Made by a program: the position numbers and the translations under genes. From positions 1,054,001-1,118,000 of the forward strand of contig JANUWI010000012.1 in assembly GCA_025504975.1 (NCBI GenBank): a stretch of 64,000 bases of DNA, written 5' to 3'. Shown here piece by piece: positions 10,508-21,168 of this stretch. The notes beneath the pieces are model-generated. The model was given only the letters and a program-made list of their open reading frames with translations, ran no database searches and was not told the origin of the DNA. The first letter of the stretch is position 1, and each line of letters starts with the position of its first letter. This DNA comes from Plenodomus lindquistii (lineage: Eukaryota > Ascomycota > Dothideomycetes > Pleosporales > Leptosphaeriaceae).

Positions 10508-12825
10508 TCAAAGCTCTTGCTCTTCTTGATCAGCCTTGCTTCTCGTGGAGACTAGACCACCATAATCGCTCCACGTAAGGCCTATGCCAATAGCAGCGTT
10601 GTAAGCAATCTGTCTATGATTGAGCTTCGGCTTATTCCTAGGCTTCTGCCGCTTTAACGCTGCAATACCGGCCGGAGCTCTTGAGCGTGGAAGCGCTATC
10701 AAAGTTTCTTCAGCCGCTACTGCTGGAATGTAACATACCCTGTCTGCCACTGTGTCTGCTTGAGGCACGGGTACACAGGGTGGGCTTTCAAGGTCTACTG
10801 CATGTGCATGTGGTGCGTCAGGTAGCGTGTCCACCCCGATATTGCCCGATGCGGAAAAGTTGTCACCAATGCTATTGAGCGCCATGCCTTGTACAACTTG
10901 ACCTCCTGTCTCCTCAAGGCGGTCATCCATATCTCCAGAAGCGGTGCTGTTCAGGCAGATACAATTTGATGGTTCTGATTCAGCGTCATTGTTGTCGCAC
11001 ACAACTGGATCGATGTGACATGGTAGATGCACGCGTTTGTTCGGCCCCTCGGATTCTTGTTCAAGATCATACGATCGCAACATGGCAGCATCGTGACGAA
11101 AGATATCGCCACAGCAGAGATCTCCGAAGAGTCTGCGCATACTGACTTCCGGGGTCCAGCGGTTGTCGTCAACGGTGCATGGGAAAACATCGAGAGGTTT
11201 CAATGTTGCTACGAGTCCGCGTAACTCTGTATAGGATGAGTGTCGTGAGTACGGAAATCGTATGCTCTTGTCTTGTGGCGGCTTGGCGAAGTGTTCGCTT
11301 GAGACGCGAGATGATAAACCGGACACAAGATCACTCAAAGAAAGACTATCTTGACTGTCGTGACCGCGAGGTCGCATTTGTAGATCGACCTCAAGTCTAC
11401 CGACCCCATCCTGGATGTTACGTTCAAGCAGTTCGACGACTTTCGCGCGTAAACCTTCGTCCTCGATTGAGGAGACGCATAGCTCCATGAGTTGATGTAT
11501 GTTGGCCATATCACTCGTTTCCAGCTCTTCTTTCTGAACTAGATCACCCTGACCGCCCCCAGCGCCAAGTTCAGCAATTTCCGCATCTTTGGTACGCGTG
11601 ATAATGGGAACGATGTGGACTACATTGGCGTTGTCGACTTGGTCCATTATCCGGCAGCCCATTCCGCGTTCACAGCTGTGAATGCGGACGGTTTCCTGAG
11701 ACGTCAAGCATCCAGGCTGAATGTGATTTCCGTTCCTAAATCCACACAATGCAGGGGCTTCCCTGATTTCTTGACCTGATTCTCGCAACGTCCGATTATC
11801 AGAGGACACATGTAGACCACTTTCGCTAAGTTGCTTCCGGTCCAAGGCTGACAGAGACCCATAGATGCGAGCTTTATAGTCGTCAACATGTACACGGGAT
11901 CTGAGGAAGTTGGACAGCGAGATCCACACGTTCTCGTAGCCAAAAGTCCAGGCATGAAGGTAAAAGATTGTGTCGTCCGGGTATTCACTGACTTTGGCTG
12001 GAAGAGATTAGTCCTGCGCTCGCGAAGCAAAACACCCCATCGAATGTGCCTCAACATCGTGGAGGCTTACCCAATAGTTCCCGGATACCATCTGCTTTGC
12101 TTGGGAACTCGCGATAGGGGTTGCTTTTTGTTGCAAACGTAGTATCCAGATATACGCAGTCAAGTTGACGAAGTCCAAGCGTGTATGGTACTAGTAGGGG
12201 GTTCTGCACCAGCGAGTTCACCCACCAGGTCTCTGCGCGGATATCGCCTGTGTACAAGATGGCTTTACCATCACCTTCGATCAAGAACATGACAGCACCT
12301 ACACAATGATTGGCGTCGATGCACGTGACTCGTATGCTGGCTCCGGGGGCTAATTCAATGGTTGTTGGGGTATCAAGAGGAAGCGGCTTGGCTAGCCTGC
12401 GCATGCTCCTGTCGTACGTGACATTGCGGCTTTCCAGAACGCCCTTTGCGAAATTGACACGATAATGATACTTCTCAAGTCGCAAAAGGATCTGCAGGTG
12501 GGGTTAGTTGTGTTGCATAAAGTCCATAGCCTCAGTATTGATGGGGGGAGGGAACAGTAGACAACGAATTCATGGACTAAAGAGGTGGGGTGGGTGGTAA
12601 TCGGAACACTGAGCAAGGGGTGGCAGTGCTGAGCATCTAACTTACCTCCCTCGTCGCAGCCGAACAATACACGAACGGAGCTCTCAACGACTCAAGGCCC
12701 GTCAGATGGTCGGAATGAACATGGCTGAGGAAACACGCCAAAGGGGGTTTGTGTTCGGGCTGCTGGCGAAAATAATCGATGCGAATTCTTGGAAATTCTG
12801 CGACTATCCCGCGGAACGTAGACAT
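10508..12825 (-). CDS. SNM1/Artemis-type metallo-beta-lactamase DNA repair nuclease
   Basis: Nuclear DNA processing enzyme of the beta-CASP family (SNM1/Pso2/Artemis), acting in crosslink repair or end processing. Exons 12825-12646, 12491-12071 and 11997-10508 give 696 aa; introns use GTAAGT/TGCAG and GTAAGC/TCCAG. The start MSTFRGIVAEFP is preferred over an ATG 24 codons upstream because relatives begin MSTF. Metal-binding HVHSDHLTG sits near residue 45; DANHCVGAVMFLIEG, YTGDIRAETWW and YLDTTF follow as the later metallo-beta-lactamase/beta-CASP motifs. FYLHAWTFGYENVW and the DRMBL segment (LKPLDVFPCTVDD) complete the fold. A long, weakly conserved C-terminal tail rich in acidic and polar residues follows. 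The MSTF start and domain text fit the fungal Artemis-like branch better than Pso2, whose N-terminal zinc finger is absent. Confidence 0.85.
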
Positions 12826-13111
12826 AGGGTTGATGCTGACGGCGCTGCTGAGAGAATCATGTCCAGGAGTGGACCCGGTCTGAACCCTGATATCCAAAGG
12901 GGTGACTTACCACGACGATGGGCCGTCAAAGGGAAGGGCGACGTGACGTTGAAAAGGCGCGAGTTGGTGGCGACGCATCAGGGCAAGCTCGGTGCACGGG
13001 CTGTCGACTCAATGTCACTCACACCATCTTACGACGCGGAAAAGGACAATAAGACTACTCTAAGTGATCGCGCTCAGATTGGTCTACGGGACACCCTGCA
13101 GTTCATGAGAG

Positions 13112-14416
13112 CTAAAGCACGAAAATATCGCTGACTCTTACTACCTGGCCCGTCGCAATGCTTTTGTTTGCGCACACCCCCGTCAATATCGACAACGCTC
13201 CGTCGACGTGAGTAGCAGCCCTCATATCCTGGTTGATATTCGCTCCCTGTTCTCCAAACAGGTCGGCCAACAGTACTTCATCACCGCCACCATGAGCGCC
13301 TACGCTGTCCGGAATCTCGACATCTTCAGGCTTCTCAAACAGTTTTCTCAAAGTGATTGTCCGAGTCTCTAGAGATCCCTCCAACGACTGGTCGCCGCCA
13401 CTGTTCACATAACTGTTCTCCACAACTTCCATTTCCAACCTGCCACCGGTGCCATTGAAGGACACACGAAACCCTTCCCAAGGCGCATATGCTGTGAGAG
13501 AGTACGTCAGCACTGCACCACTCTTGTACCGTACGAGAAGGTTCATGGTATCTTCGATGCTTATGCCATCTCCAAAGACACTCTGATCGCGATGATATGC
13601 GTCTTCGTGTTCTGCATCAAGATACATCTTCTTCAATTTCGCATTCGTCTCCATGTGCAGCGCAAAAGGGTCCTTCTTTGCAGCCTCATTTCCATGCGCC
13701 CGAGTGTAGAAATTGGTTACGCCTCGCCTTTCGGCGTTCTCACGGCCGTAGAACTTCAGATCGCCCTGCGCATATACCGTCTCAGGACGCGAGTTGAGCC
13801 AGAAGTTCACCAGGTCAAAGTGATGCGTGCTCTTGTGGACGAGCAAGCCACCACTATTGCGTTTGTCGCGATGCCAGCGGCGGAAGTAGTCCGCTCCATG
13901 AGAGGTGTTCAGCATCCACTCGAAATGTATGCTGGTAACCGTTCCAATGGCACCCGAGCGGAGGATTTCCCAGATCTTGGTGTTGTGTGGCGCGTATCGG
14001 TAATTGAAGGTTACGCGCACTTTCTTTCCAGTTCGCTCAACAGCATCAAAGATTTCTCGACATCGAGTGGCATCGATTGTCATGGGTTTCTCGGTCACCA
14101 CATCACAACCCAGCTCCAATGCTCTCACAATGTAGATGTTGTGCGTTCGATCGATGGTCGTAACGATGACTTCGTCCGGTTTGGTCTCCTTGACCATTTG
14201 ATCAAAGTCTGCGGCCTTGAACGTAGGAACCCTCGCATGGCCAAGAGACTGTAACTGCTCGTTGGCGAAATCTAACCGCGTCTGGTTCGTATCGCATAAG
14301 GCGACTACGACTGACGTGTCCTTGTACGTTGTCGCGATTGCAGAGTAAAAGAATGAGGATCGACCGCCCGTGCCAATAAGAGCATACTTCTTCTGCTTGG
14401 ATTTCGATTCAGTCAT
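13112..14416 (-). CDS. Gfo/Idh/MocA-family NAD(P)-dependent oxidoreductase
   Basis: Single-exon 434-aa cytosolic oxidoreductase. The N-terminus carries a Rossmann fold (YALIGTGGRSSFFYSAI, then VVALCDTNQTR), followed by the family's EKP motif in DVVTEKPMTID, where the lysine is catalytic. The C-terminal half has the alpha/beta dimer domain typical of sugar and inositol dehydrogenases, including GGLLVHKSTHHFDLVNFWL, which supplies the HxxD-type catalytic histidine and aspartate. Family members oxidise sugars, polyols or their acids; the substrate is unknown here. It is transcribed away from an ACS-family permease, and such head-to-head pairing suggests uptake and oxidation of one compound. No introns or defects. 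Confidence 0.88.
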   Translation of the reverse strand: MTESKSKQKKYALIGTGGRSSFFYSAIATTYKDTSVVVALCDTNQTRLDFANEQLQSLGHARVPTFKAADFDQMVKETKPDEVIVTTIDRTHNIYIVRALELGCDVVTEKPMTIDATRCREIFDAVERTGKKVRVTFNYRYAPHNTKIWEILRSGAIGTVTSIHFEWMLNTSHGADYFRRWHRDKRNSGGLLVHKSTHHFDLVNFWLNSRPETVYAQGDLKFYGRENAERRGVTNFYTRAHGNEAAKKDPFALHMETNAKLKKMYLDAEHEDAYHRDQSVFGDGISIEDTMNLLVRYKSGAVLTYSLTAYAPWEGFRVSFNGTGGRLEMEVVENSYVNSGGDQSLEGSLETRTITLRKLFEKPEDVEIPDSVGAHGGGDEVLLADLFGEQGANINQDMRAATHVDGALSILTGVCANKSIATGQVVRVSDIFVL

Positions 14417-14946
14417 GCTGGCCTATTTGAACTCGAGATGTTGCTTCAAGGTTGCCGAAGACCAAGATACCAAGCTGCAGCTACAGCTTAAGAAGGGAAT
14501 CGTCCCACGGTATGACTTCGGTGTAGCGCAGTCCCGCTAAACCCCCTCGTTCTCGGCGCATGATACTCCGAATACTATACTTACATGTCGATCATGACTT
14601 TAACCGCTGATTAAAGCACACCTTTCACGAGAGGCCCCATCATGTCCAACCCCGCGGGGAGAGTGAAGCTAGCTAACAACAATCGAGTACTCGGATGCGG
14701 GGGAGGTATGTTTACCAGGTTCCGTAGGTCCTTGAGATCAGCATCTGGCTCCATTTCTTTCCCAACAGTCTCATACGTGGAGTTTCTCTCGTACAACAGC
14801 CGAACCAGGTGATGTAGCATCGCCCGGTTAAGATCTTCTTATGACCCATCCATTCGGCATATATTGTCGAATATGACCCATAGTTGATAAACGCGAAGGC
14901 ACCCAGATGGCCATCAGAGTACGCCTCGCTGCCACTTTCGGCAGAC
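14417..14946. promoter_or_regulatory. Divergent promoter, oxidoreductase / permease
   Basis: A 530-base gap separates two outward-facing start codons, so both promoters lie here. An upstream in-frame ATG at 14884 could extend the permease by 21 residues. No regulatory motif could be assigned with confidence. Confidence 0.4.
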
Positions 14947-16610
14947 ATGACAACTCCAAACGACACCAAAGATGCCATAGAGCATGTCGACCACGCTTCG
15001 CCTGTGCACATTATCAATAAACCAGACACGGCTGCCCACTTCCTGGCCAATGCTCACGTTGAGGATGTATCCTTCACCTACGAAGAAGAGCGCGCCGTCC
15101 TACGACGCATCGACTTCCGTGTCCTTCCCCTTCTACTTGGTGCCTACTTCTTCCAACAGCTCGATAAATCCTCTCTCTCCTATGTGTCGATATTTGGGCT
15201 CCAAACCGACGCCAAACTCGTTGGCAGACAATACTCATGGTTGGGCTCTATTCTTTATCTGGCCCAACTCGTCATGCAACCTCTCGCAGCCTTCATTCTC
15301 GTCAAACTCCCCACGGGCAAAGTAATTGCCACCGCCATCCTCCTATGGGGCAGCAGTCTCGCTATGATGGCGGCTTGCACAAACTTCCCCTCCCTTCTTG
15401 GTTTGCGCTTTGTCCTCGGTTCTTTTGAAGCAATGATTGCACCAGCCTGCGTCGCAACAACGACAATGTGGTGGAGAAGATCGGAGCAGACATTACGCAC
15501 AGCCTACTGGAATGCTATGAACGGCGTGACCTTCATTGTGGGATCTCTATTCACCTACGGTCTAGGTCATATCCACAGCAACAGCATGTACAAGTACCAG
15601 ATCATTTTCATGTTCTGCGGTCTCCTGACCGTCGCTTATGCTTTTGCCGTCCTAATCTTCATGCCTGACTCTCCCATGGAAGCAAAATACCTTACCGAAC
15701 GCGAGCGCATAATCGCCGTGGAACGTCTCCGTGCCAACCAAATGGGCATTCAATCGGGCGACTGGAAATGGGAACAGGTCTGGGAAACCCTAATTGACTT
15801 CAAGACATGGTGTTGGTTCATTGCAATCATCGCGATTTCCATTGCTAGTGGAGGCATCTCGACATTTGGAAATCTCATCATCAGGGACTTTGGGTATACA
15901 AACTTCCAGTCCATTCTATTTAATATTCCGTTCGGCGTGATCCAGGTCGTTGCTATTCTGGGCTCATCCTATGGCGCCACCAAGTTCAAGCGCAAGGGAT
16001 TAGCGGTTACATTCGTGGCTATTCTGCCCATTATCGGCACAGTCATGATGCTCACGGTGCCAAGGAAGCAAAAGGGCGTGCTGCTGTTCGGTTACTATCT
16101 CGTAAGCTGTCTTGCAGCTATCACTCCGATCATATATACCTGGCATGTTCAAAACACTGCGGGAGATACCAAAAAGAAGTGCACATCAGCGATGGTGTTC
16201 ATCGGCATGTGCGCGGGCAACGTCATCGGGCCGCTTCTTTACTCAGTGGACGACGCGCCGCTATACCGACCTGGTCTGGTTTCTAATCTCGTCATGTTCA
16301 TCCTTGTCGCAATCATTGCGATGCTGATCCCATTGTACCTCGCCCTGCTCAACAAGAGGCATGCGAAGCGGAGAGAAGAATTAGGCAAGAACGCGTTGAG
16401 GACCGACGAGAGTATGCTGAAGAAGAAGGAGAGGGCGCACGGTAAGGGCGCTGAGCCGGAGACTGGAGAAGCGGGATTCGGACGACAGGAGCAGGATCTT
16501 GGATTTTTGGATCTGACTGACTTGCGAAACGAAGATTGTAAGTGCCTTCAAGATTGCAATCTCTCGACCGAGATATTATACTGATAATCACAGTCATATA
16601 TGTGTTCTGA
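14947..16610 (+). CDS. ACS-family (Dal5/allantoate permease-like) MFS transporter
   Basis: Plasma-membrane anion:cation symporter of the Dal5/Seo1/Tna1 type. Exon 1 is 14947-16537 and a 17-base final exon is 16594-16610 (GTAAGT donor, CACAG acceptor), giving 535 aa ending NEDFIYVF. That tail, preceded by FLDLTDLRNEDF, is the conserved C-terminus of this family and supports the tiny last exon; without splicing the end would be unrelated. About 12 hydrophobic helices are visible, starting DFRVLPLLLGAYFFQQLDKS, with the family-typical RFVLGSFEAMIAPA in helix 4. Start MTTPNDTKD was preferred over the upstream ATG at 14884. Substrates of the family include allantoate, nicotinate, biotin and pantothenate; not resolvable here. 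Divergent from the oxidoreductase. Confidence 0.87.
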
Positions 16611-17172
16611 GAAGACTGGCGTAGGGTACAGGATCCAACACGGAAGCAACGCGCTATCTTCAGTGTTTGAGACTCAATGTCAAGAAACGAGCCTTTTCCC
16701 AGTGCATCCAGAGCAAAATTCACACGAGCTTCGAAATCTTACGATCTCGATAGACTTTCGTCGTTTTATCCCTATTGTGGAGTTGGCGCGTAGACGTAAC
16801 GCATTTGCTCTTCGTTTGACGCAAGCGTCTAACATCCAGCTAAGCGGACTTCATAGTAAGACTTAGCTCTCACAGGACAGTGACCTCTTTCGTTGAGAAA
16901 CTTAAAATATCGCTCTTGCAGACTCATCATTAGAGTAGTCCACGCGAACACGGCTGATGTCGTCCAAAATTGCTACACAATGTGGCGGTTCCGAAATTAT
17001 ATATCGTGCTATCTTTGAAGAAGTGCTCACACATAGTGGCTACATGTTACCTTAGCTGCCGGGGACTTCAGTCACTAAGTTTCAACCATCAAAAACCAAG
17101 GATCTCTTCGCTCTTATCCTGGAGGTCGACTGATCTCACCGAACTTTAATGGCCTTTGCCTTTGAGCCTTAC

Positions 17173-17300
17173 ACAGGGTGTAGGCACGTCGGATTGCACC
17201 CCTGTCTAAGTTCGACGAATTGCTGCTTTGGATTTGGGTTAGGTTGGCCTGCTGATTCGTCAAACTTAGAGGGGTGCAATCCGGCCTGCCTACACCCTGT
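17173..17300. repeat. Foldback (MITE-like) inverted repeat
   Basis: Left arm 17173-17220 (begins ACAGGGTGTAGGCA) and right arm 17255-17300 (ends TGCCTACACCCTGT) are inverted copies, differing at three bases plus a two-base gap, around a 34-base loop. The whole can form a long hairpin. It is the size and shape of a miniature inverted-repeat element. Flanking bases show no clear target-site duplication, and no second copy lies in this window. Confidence 0.7.
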
Positions 17301-18204
17301 AGTATCGGCGGTTGCTGACTCAGGACTAGCATTAATCACAGCTGCAGAAGCGTCCGGCATGACCAAGAGGTACATTGCCAACGCATTTTGACGCATCGCA
17401 AAATAATCTAGAAATGCTACAAAGGGATCAAATCACCGAATCACCCGAGCATGCGGCTGTGCACTCGCAAATTCGAAGAAAGCTTTGCAAAGCATAGTTG
17501 CTGTGTTCTTGGTTATGATGGAGGCGTCTTGTTACTTCATACTGTGGTTACAGGCAAAAGTACTCCTTGGTGGGCCCTTTGTAGAGGGGATTAGAGCAGC
17601 TACACGGTAGTAGCTCTAAAGCTATATAATTGTTAATTAAGAGAATCTCTTCCATAGAAGGGGAATAAGGTTTAATTCATATCTATAGCAGGAGAGGAGG
17701 TGAGAAAGTTCTCGAAAAATACGATATTCTCTGTACTTGGTATAGCTTGATACAGTTCTCCGAGGTGGCGTAAACGCCCCACATGGAGTACTTTTACTGA
17801 ATACCGTAGGATCATGGGAGCTTGAACAAGAGGTAATTGGTAGCGATGGAACTTGCTGGAAGGGGGCTTCGAATAGGAAACAGGCAAAGGAAACGTCACT
17901 GTGGACATGAACAAGGCGTTAGTAGTACTTCATCCGAAGAGGGATTCTCGAATAGAGTTGCGTCAAGACTGTACGTTTCAACCAAAGTACTGTGTATGCT
18001 GACGGAGTCCGCGGGCAGAACAAACCCTGACACGGAACAGTCATCCGACACAACAATGGAAGTGCCTACCGAAACCATCATGCTATCGCCATGCATATGA
18101 TACAACTGGCGCCCAATAGCTTTAACTCCGAGTCTGGATGACACAGCACACATGTGCAGAAGAAGCTGGCTGCTGACCAACTGCCTCGACAATGTCTTGA
18201 CGAA

Positions 18205-18275
18205 TTTTACTTCCCTTTTAGGTTTGGGTCGCTAATGGATTTTTACTTCCTTACCAGGCTTAGCTTGGTAATGGA
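18205..18275. repeat. Imperfect 36-base tandem duplication
   Basis: Two adjacent copies both begin TTTTACTTCC and end TAATGGA, with a diverged middle (18205-18239 and 18241-18275). Likely an old local duplication. No function is visible. Confidence 0.5.
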
Positions 18276-18631
18276 CAGCGTATAATCGGGTGTGTGGGCC
18301 AACCCATGGCGGTCTGGCGACTGCTATCTAGCGTAATTTTAGCGTATGTAACGTTGTAAAGTTCAATCCTCAACCAATCATCAACGCTTTGCATGACTAG
18401 TGACCAGCGTTACATTGCCGGAATGGCGTAAGACTGTGACAGACTAGAATAGATGCAGTCCACAAATCGTATCAGGTAGTAGGGCGAGCCGCGAGCGGTC
18501 TCTTCTACACCCCCAATTAACTAATCGTACGTGTTTCCGGTGGACGCGGAGATATAAACCAAACTCCGTTTCAAAGGCCAGGGATGCATACTGAACCAAG
18601 ACGTGATAGATGCGGATGTGCTATGGTCTGG

Positions 18632-18639
18632 TATTTAAA
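18632..18639 (+). promoter_or_regulatory. TATA-like box of the SDR gene
   Basis: TATTTAAA stands 126 bases before the SDR start codon, followed by a pyrimidine-rich leader. It is the best TATA candidate seen in this intergenic stretch. Confidence 0.4.
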
Positions 18640-18764
18640 GGTCAGGTCGCACCTTCCCCATCAATCCTGCAACTCATCTCCATCTTGAATACACATCAGC
18701 CATCACATTACTCATTTGACGGACTCGTGCAAACTTGACCGACCCCAATCCTCAAATTTCCAAC

Positions 18765-19772
18765 ATGACGACCAAGTACCAGGACATGTCCATCTTCAAG
18801 GACCCCCAAGGCCCCGGTGATGCACGCCCGACTGCCGCCCAAATCATTAGCGACAACGCCCTCGAAGGCAAATGGGCGGACAAAACCATCCTCATCACGG
18901 GCTGCTCCTCAGGAATCGGCGTTGAGACAGCACGAGCTCTCCTCACAACAGGCGCAACCCTCTACCTCACCGCCCGCGACATGGCCAAAGGAGAAAAGGC
19001 CCTCGGCGACATGCTCAAGAATGACAAAGTCCACCTTCTAGAACTCGATCTCAACTCGCTCGCAAGCGTGCGCAAATGCGCCGAGGCTTTCCTAGCCAGC
19101 AGCTCCAAGCTTAACATTTTGATTGCCAACGCAGGCATCATGGCCGTACCAGAAGGCCGTACTGCTGATGGCTTTGAGACACAACTCGGGACAAACCATC
19201 TCGCACACTTCCTCTTGATCCAACTCCTCACCCCCACCCTCCTAGCATCCAGCACACCAGAGTTTAATTCGCGCGTGGTGATTCTGGCATCATCCGCGCA
19301 CCGCCACGGCGGTATCAACTTTGACGACATGAACTTTACCAAGGGATACCATGCCTGGGCCGCATACGCGCAATCCAAAACAGCAAACATCTACACCGCC
19401 ACTGAGCTGGAGAGGCGGTACGGCGCACAAGGCCTTCACGCATGGGCCGTGCACCCAGGTATCGTGCTTACCTCGTTGTCGCAGCACACGGACGCAGCTA
19501 CCTTGGCAGCATGGGGCGCGGACCCGAAAACAAAGTTGAACCTAAAGACCCCGCAGCAAGGAGCTGCAACGTCGGTATGGGCTGCTACTGCGCCGGCGTT
19601 GGAAGGTCAGGGCGGAAAGTACCTGGAGCACTGCCAGTTTTCACCGCTGGCGGGGGAAAATCCAAAGGAGTATGATATGGGGTATAAGCCGCATGCCTAT
19701 GATGCGGAGGCTGCGGCCAGACTGTGGGAGAAGAGTGTGGAGATGGTTGCGCCGTTTGCTGGAAAGATCTAA
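18765..19772 (+). CDS. Short-chain dehydrogenase/reductase (retinol dehydrogenase-like)
   Basis: Single-exon 335-aa NAD(P)-dependent oxidoreductase of the classical SDR superfamily, closest in style to WW-domain oxidoreductase/retinol-dehydrogenase-like fungal proteins. The cofactor motif TGCSSGIG lies near residues 48-55, NAGIM near 125-129, and the catalytic YAQSK near 201-205, with a serine in the preceding VVILASSAHRHGG. There is a 40-residue N-terminal extension before the Rossmann fold. The start is the first ATG (MTTKYQDMSIF). A TATTTAAA box lies about 130 bases upstream, which suits a short 5' leader. Substrate unknown. No neighbour suggests a pathway. Confidence 0.85.
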   Translation: MTTKYQDMSIFKDPQGPGDARPTAAQIISDNALEGKWADKTILITGCSSGIGVETARALLTTGATLYLTARDMAKGEKALGDMLKNDKVHLLELDLNSLASVRKCAEAFLASSSKLNILIANAGIMAVPEGRTADGFETQLGTNHLAHFLLIQLLTPTLLASSTPEFNSRVVILASSAHRHGGINFDDMNFTKGYHAWAAYAQSKTANIYTATELERRYGAQGLHAWAVHPGIVLTSLSQHTDAATLAAWGADPKTKLNLKTPQQGAATSVWAATAPALEGQGGKYLEHCQFSPLAGENPKEYDMGYKPHAYDAEAAARLWEKSVEMVAPFAGKI

Positions 19773-20202
19773 GGGGTGACGTAGGTATGGAGGTGTAGTT
19801 GTTGCTGCGAAGAAGGGACTCAACGTTGAGCCTTAGTTTGGTGTAGAAAACAAAAATCGATGTCGTCCAAGTCTCTGTACTGCCTGCCTTGATTTACACT
19901 AGTCAAACTTAACATGAGTGGATATTATCTTCCAGACAAGCAAACGTCGACCAAGAATGTGCGAGAGATGGGCAACATGGCCACTCTACTGGAAGTCGCA
20001 CAATGCGCGTGAGGAGCAGCTTATTACCTAATGTAGGAGATGCTGCAAAGGGGCTTAGTGACCGACGAGAGCAAAATGAAGCATTGCCCATCCCTTGTAG
20101 AGGTGCAGTATGAGCTGTCATGGTGCGAGGATTACAAAGGAAAGTGCAGTCACAATTGGAACCTCTCTTTACGAGGTATGTACAATTTGTCTACTTGTTC
20201 GT
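19773..20202. other. Convergent 3' intergenic region
   Basis: Between the 3' ends of the SDR gene (+) and the complex I subunit gene (-). No gene or structured element is visible. Confidence 0.5.
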
Positions 20203-20778
20203 CTACCAGCTTTCACCTGGTGTCCTTGCCTGAGAAGGTCATTAGCGATACGTCGGACTTGACAAAGGCAGCACACACCTTGATGGCCCCCTTGCCCCCT
20301 AGTTCGACTTGTAGACCGTCCGGGTACGTCTTGGGCACGGTGATCTTGTCGGGGTAGACCACGCTGACGGCAGCGCAGAGTCCCAAGACAGAAGCCACAA
20401 AGGTGCCCAGCAAGACGCCGCCCCAGCCGGGAGTGAAGTGGTTGTAGTCGTGCAGGGCTAGCACACCCAGGATGTCGTTGTCCTCGTGGCAGGGCTCGCC
20501 ATAGTTGCGGCGATCCTGCTTGTCCCAGTAGTCGCCGTAGGGGTCGCGGTTTCCACGCTTCTCCGGGGGAGGGTTGATGTAGCCGCCGTTCTGCGGGCGT
20601 CAGTTTGCAGCGAGCGGCAGGCCGAGGGGCATCTCACCTGGTTTGGGTCGGCGAGCTCCATGGCCTCGGCCTCGGTCAGAGCTGTGCGGACCTGGGTGAA
20701 GCGCGGTCGGGGGCGGGCTGCGGCGGGGACCACGGCTCGAGCCAGCGGGCGGGGGGCGACAATGCGCCGGGAGAACAT
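20203..20778 (-). CDS. NADH:ubiquinone oxidoreductase ESSS (NDUFB11-like) subunit
   Basis: Accessory membrane-arm subunit of mitochondrial complex I. Exons 20778-20638, 20590-20279 and 20229-20203 give 159 aa; introns use GTGAGA/CGCAG and a 49-nt GTGTGT/CTCAG intron with a GCTAATGAC branch site. The last exon encodes only ARTPGESW. Reading through that intron gives a longer tail, so the end is the least certain part. The N-terminus is a mitochondrial presequence rich in Arg and Ala (MFSRRIVAPRPLARAVVP). NGGYINPPPEKRGNRDPYGD and CHEDNDILGVLALHDYNHF precede one membrane helix (GGVLLGTFVASVLGLCAAVS) and YPDGLQVELGG, as in fungal ESSS proteins. Head-to-head with SWR1. Confidence 0.8.
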
Positions 20779-21168
20779 GGTGGGCGAGGGTGAGGTGTGG
20801 CAGTATGTAGCAATGGCAGGCGGCTGGTCCAATGCGTGGTGAGCGAGGTCAGCGAGGTCAGCGAGGTCCTTGGGTCCATGGGGTGCGAGTGCCGCCCGGC
20901 AGTGCCAAGGCGCACTGGGGCTAGCCGCGGTGGGCTTAGCGGGGATGGATGGATGCTGCGACGCTGACGGCGGCTCAGTGGCTCGGGTTTGGAGAAGTCA
21001 CAACACGACACTGCCCGCCCGCTTCACCCGCCCGCAATCCGACCTCACCACGCCCGTCAGCAGAGTCGCGGCTATCCTGGGACGCCGCGTTGGACGCGAT
21101 ACATGTCGATTTGGCCGTGCGCCGGGTGGTCTCGACGCTCCCCAGGCCGCATCCCTCGCCCTTCCTGA
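20779..21168. promoter_or_regulatory. Bidirectional promoter, complex I subunit / SWR1
   Basis: Only 390 bases separate the two start codons. It contains a CCAAT box at 20829-20833 and three perfect tandem copies of the 9-mer AGCGAGGTC at 20842-20868, both within 100 bases of the complex I start. The repeats may be binding sites or simple slippage. Confidence 0.5.
20842..20868. repeat. Three tandem copies of AGCGAGGTC
   Basis: Perfect 9-base units in a promoter gap, 64-90 bases upstream of the complex I subunit ATG. Short enough to be chance slippage; noted because promoter repeats can serve as operator arrays. Confidence 0.6.

Larger units (their letters stand above)
16611..18764. other. 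Gene-poor AT-rich region
   Basis: Two kilobases without a convincing gene. It contains a foldback element (17173-17300), an imperfect 36-base tandem duplication (18205-18275) and, at the right end, the SDR promoter with TATTTAAA at 18632-18639. On the minus strand around 17672-18192 there is a hint of an exon pair (TACTAAC branch point and CACAG acceptor ending near 17904), but the translated text matches nothing known to me. Confidence 0.5.

Noticed and set aside
17672..18192. Possible two-exon minus-strand gene with TACTAAC branch point and CACAG acceptor near 17904
   Set aside because: Splice signals are attractive, but neither exon gives recognisable protein text and no start context stands out; left as intergenic.
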